From: Nanobdellota archaeon
GTDB taxonomy: Archaea; Nanobdellota; Nanobdellia; Pacearchaeales; GW2011-AR1
Direction of reading: 5' to 3'
NCBI GenBank assembly: GCA_018901625.1
Contig: JAHIEM010000094.1
Location: 1 to 5,835, forward strand
Length of the DNA: 5,835 nt
Both the position numbers and the translations under genes were made by a program. Shown in pieces: positions 4,342 to 5,835 of the stretch (position 1 is its first letter; each line of letters opens with the position of its first letter). Under the pieces are notes generated by a model, which was given only the letters and a program-made list of their open reading frames with translations, did no database searches and was not told where the DNA came from.

Positions 4342-4353
4342 CTGATTTCCCAA
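4330..4353 (-). promoter_or_regulatory. perfect 11-bp-arm palindrome over the AlbA_2 stop codon
   Basis: The arms TTGGGAAATCA (4330-4340) and TGATTTCCCAA (4343-4353) are separated by two bases. The stop codon (4338-4340) and the mini-ORF c start codon lie inside. A third copy of the TTGGGAA element is found at 4292-4298 on the minus strand and could pair instead with the 4330-4336 arm, enclosing the GGAGG hairpin. No T-run follows, so a simple terminator is unlikely. Confidence 0.6.
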
Positions 4354-5693
4354 TAACCTGCGCTCGTTTCTCCAACTCTGATTAAAACCCCCTTTTCCCT
4401 AAGTTTTCTCAAATACTCTTTAATAGTATCTTCTCCTATTCTAAGTTTTTCTGACAATTCTTTTCTGGATATTTTGGGATTAATTTTAATCTCTCTCAAA
4501 ATTTTTCTTTCTAAATCCGTCAGTTCAGCTTGGGGGGTAGCTTGGGGGGTAGCTTGGGGGGTAGCTTTCCCAATAGAGATTTGCGATCTCTCAAATGTGA
4601 CCCTAAAAAACTCGCTTACTTCAAATTTAACCTTCAGACCTCTTTCATTTACAAATTTTCTTATTCTTCCAATTCCGCTTCCAGCTTTCTCAATCATATT
4701 CAATCGATGAAATAAATCAAAAAGAATAGAATTTCTGGGAATGCTTACTTTTCCAAGCTCCTTCCTGTCAAAAAGCAATTTTCCCCAATTAGTTATCTCA
4801 ACCCTATCATCAAAAATTTCAACATTCACCCCAAAACCAGTTTCAAAATAATCCCTATGGATAAGAGAATTAATTAACGCTTCTTTCAATGCCTCTTCAG
4901 GAAGTTCCAGAACTTCTTTTCTTGGCCCGCCCCCCCCAATAAGATAAGAAAGCCTTAAATGCTTCTTCAAAAAGTTTAGTGCCTCAAAATAATTTGTAAG
5001 CAAATCTTCCTTAAACTCTTTTCTGTCAATAATATCTACTCTTTCATTTCCCTTAAATAATGTGCAATAAACAAAATTCTGTTTTATGAATCTTTCAATA
5101 CCCTTTCCAAACAATAAAATTCCCGCATTATTAAAAATAATCTTGTTTCCTTTTTTAATTGCTAAAGATAAATTAACCAGAATGTCTTCCGCATTATCAT
5201 TGGAGATATTGGTTTTTTTCAAGAAATCTCTAAACTTGCTCTCATCAAAATCTTCCGGAAATTTAAAATCTTCATTTATCTGCTCATCAAATTTAATCTT
5301 TCCAACTCCAGTAACAAAGTTTATTATTTCATCCCTTGAGAGTTTTTGCGAGTTTGGACCCTCTCTCAAATAAAATCCAGAAGAGCATTGATACGGCTTG
5401 CTCTCTCCTTCTGGCACATTAACTATCAGGACATTGTCAATTTCTTCAAAGACAATCTTAATCGGGGGGTCACAATTTCTGGCAATATCCTGTATTTGGG
5501 ATCTTAATTTGTTGCTAATTTCAACACCTTTTGTCTCTCCTTTATCATTAACTCCAATAAATATTCTCCCTCCTTCTGAATTTGCAAATGCGCAGATTTC
5601 TTTTGCCAAATTTTTAGAATCGAAACTCTCTTTAAATTCTACTTTAAAGCCTTCCCCTTCTTCCAACATCAAATTTAGCTCTTTTTCATCCAT
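4338..5693 (-). CDS. Schlafen AlbA_2 / ATP-binding / wHTH regulator (COG2865 type)
   Basis: The product has 451 residues. The AlbA_2 domain spans about 15-125: VEFKESF (18-24), AFANSEGGRIFIGV (35-48) and the YLREG strand (108-112). The C-terminal ATP-binding-like domain spans about 265-370: EALINSLIHRDY (270-281, N-box-like with N275) and a PRNSILFDLFHRL...EKAGSGIGRI region (319-344). A linker of three ATPQ repeats (377-388) leads to a winged helix at about 391-451. Such proteins are often annotated as transcriptional regulators or RecG-like and occur in defence and toxin-antitoxin neighbourhoods; the biochemical role is poorly defined. Length is normal and no frame is broken. I start at the ATG at 5693, just before the conserved domain and overlapping the P4 stop by 8 nt; a TTG at 5720 would extend further into P4. 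It is followed by mini-ORF c and P3, so it takes the place held by MNT-HEPN elsewhere. Confidence 0.92.
   Translation of the reverse strand: MDEKELNLMLEEGEGFKVEFKESFDSKNLAKEICAFANSEGGRIFIGVNDKGETKGVEISNKLRSQIQDIARNCDPPIKIVFEEIDNVLIVNVPEGESKPYQCSSGFYLREGPNSQKLSRDEIINFVTGVGKIKFDEQINEDFKFPEDFDESKFRDFLKKTNISNDNAEDILVNLSLAIKKGNKIIFNNAGILLFGKGIERFIKQNFVYCTLFKGNERVDIIDRKEFKEDLLTNYFEALNFLKKHLRLSYLIGGGGPRKEVLELPEEALKEALINSLIHRDYFETGFGVNVEIFDDRVEITNWGKLLFDRKELGKVSIPRNSILFDLFHRLNMIEKAGSGIGRIRKFVNERGLKVKFEVSEFFRVTFERSQISIGKATPQATPQATPQAELTDLERKILREIKINPKISRKELSEKLRIGEDTIKEYLRKLREKGVLIRVGETSAGYWEIR
4527..4567. repeat. 12-bp tandem repeat encoding (ATPQ)3
   Basis: There are three exact copies of AGCTTGGGGGGT (4527-4562) and a partial fourth (4563-4567). 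Each has a six-base G run. The unit is a multiple of three, so gain or loss changes linker length between the ATP-binding domain and the winged helix without a frameshift. Slippage inside a G run would break the frame. Confidence 0.93.
4930..4937. repeat. eight-base C/G homopolymer in the AlbA_2 gene
   Basis: Eight C on the plus strand encode part of IGGGGP (residues 252-257). In this AT-rich sequence it stands out and is long enough to slip; a one-base change would truncate the ATP-binding domain and the winged helix. Confidence 0.85.
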
Positions 5694-5835
5694 TTTCCAG
5701 CACCCCCCTAATCTCGTCAATCCTCTTCTTCATAGCATAAACATCATACGGCACACTCTGATTATCAATAGAAATATTCCCGGCTCTCGCGTAAATAGTT
5801 ATATCATTTTTATTAGTCAAATTCTTCTCAAAAGT
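5686..5835 (-). CDS. C-terminal end of a P-like surface protein (P4), cut by right edge
   Basis: The frame is open from the right edge for 49 residues to a TGA at 5686-5688. It contains sequon-bearing stretches (NLT, NIS, NQS), then YDVYAMKKRIDEIRGVLENG. The last helix is the same as in P3 and is encoded by an identical 36-bp stretch. The body (ITIYARAGNISIDNQSVPYD) differs from P1-P3, so this may be a longer or different surface protein with the same tail. Its stop overlaps the AlbA_2 start by 8 nt, which argues for one operon P4-AlbA_2-mini-ORF c-P3. Size, start and signal peptide lie outside the window. Confidence 0.72.
   Translation of the reverse strand, partial: TFEKNLTNKNDITIYARAGNISIDNQSVPYDVYAMKKRIDEIRGVLENG
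5698..5733. repeat. 36-bp perfect direct repeat, copy in P4
   Basis: This is the partner of 3855-3890 in P3, 1843 bp away. The pair flanks the AlbA_2 gene and most of P3; recombination would remove them and leave P4 with the P3 tail. Confidence 0.93.

Noticed and set aside
4330..4353. Intrinsic terminator after the AlbA_2 gene
   Set aside because: The palindrome is strong but no T-run follows on the minus strand, and it lies within tightly coupled genes.
4474..5373. Plus-strand open frames opposite the AlbA_2 gene (4474-4710, 4530-4715, 5086-5373)
   Set aside because: They are shadows of a well-conserved domain protein; the Gly-rich peptide is only the complement of the ATPQ repeat.
5691..5720. 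TTG start at 5720 for the AlbA_2 gene
   Set aside because: It would extend into the conserved P4 tail and add nine residues unrelated to the domain; the ATG at 5693 is sufficient.
1..5835. Transposase, integrase, tRNA or rRNA genes
   Set aside because: No such motifs or folds were seen on either strand; the repeats are explained by paralogous genes and regulatory dyads.

Overview
The window looks archaeal and AT-rich. The signs are TATA-like boxes (TTATAAATA, TTTAAATA, TTTAAA) 42-57 nt before genes that lack a Shine-Dalgarno (SD) site, a winged-helix (wHTH) plus minimal-nucleotidyltransferase architecture that is common in archaea, and secreted proteins rich in N-glycosylation sequons. A small-genome DPANN-type archaeon (Woesearchaeota or Pacearchaeota-like) is my best guess, but the sequence does not prove it. 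Every gene I can support lies on the minus strand, so transcription runs from high to low coordinates.

Read in the direction of transcription, the window holds: the end of a secreted or surface protein (P4, 5835-5686); a Schlafen AlbA_2/ATP-binding/wHTH regulator of COG2865 type (5693-4338); a mini-ORF; small secreted protein P3 (4283-3819); wHTH-nucleotidyltransferase MNT2 (3796-3200); a leader with two mini-ORFs and several perfect hairpins; HEPN2 (3057-2359); secreted protein P2 (2375-2106); MNT1 (2101-1502); HEPN1 (1505-879); secreted protein P1 (886-449); and a third wHTH-nucleotidyltransferase, MNT0, cut by the left edge (393-1). No stretch over 300 bases lacks a gene. The longest gap (3058-3199) carries the mini-ORFs and hairpins.

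The main architecture is a tandem array of three-gene modules, MNT - HEPN - small membrane/secreted P protein. Successive MNT start codons are 1695 and 1708 bp apart. HEPN and MNT genes together form a known type of toxin-antitoxin system (HepT-MntA and relatives): HEPN is typically an RNase toxin and MNT a nucleotidyltransferase antitoxin. The added, always-last P gene, whose product carries an N-terminal membrane segment, would make this a three-part version. A P gene also follows the AlbA_2 regulator. Inside each module the genes overlap or are coupled and have SD sites. Each MNT gene starts after a TATA-like box that overlaps or immediately precedes the stop of the previous P gene, so each module probably has its own promoter.

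Over each of these promoters lies an operator-like set of repeats. The sequence differs in each (TATTGG/CCAATA, GTTATCA/TGATAAC, TTGTCATA/TATGACAA), but all share a 21-bp spacing between same-direction half-sites. The wHTH halves of MNT1 and MNT2 have diverged while their catalytic halves are nearly identical. This fits paralogues that each recognise their own operator. The functional links (autoregulation, toxin-antitoxin activity, role of P) are inference; the repeats, overlaps and motifs are read directly.
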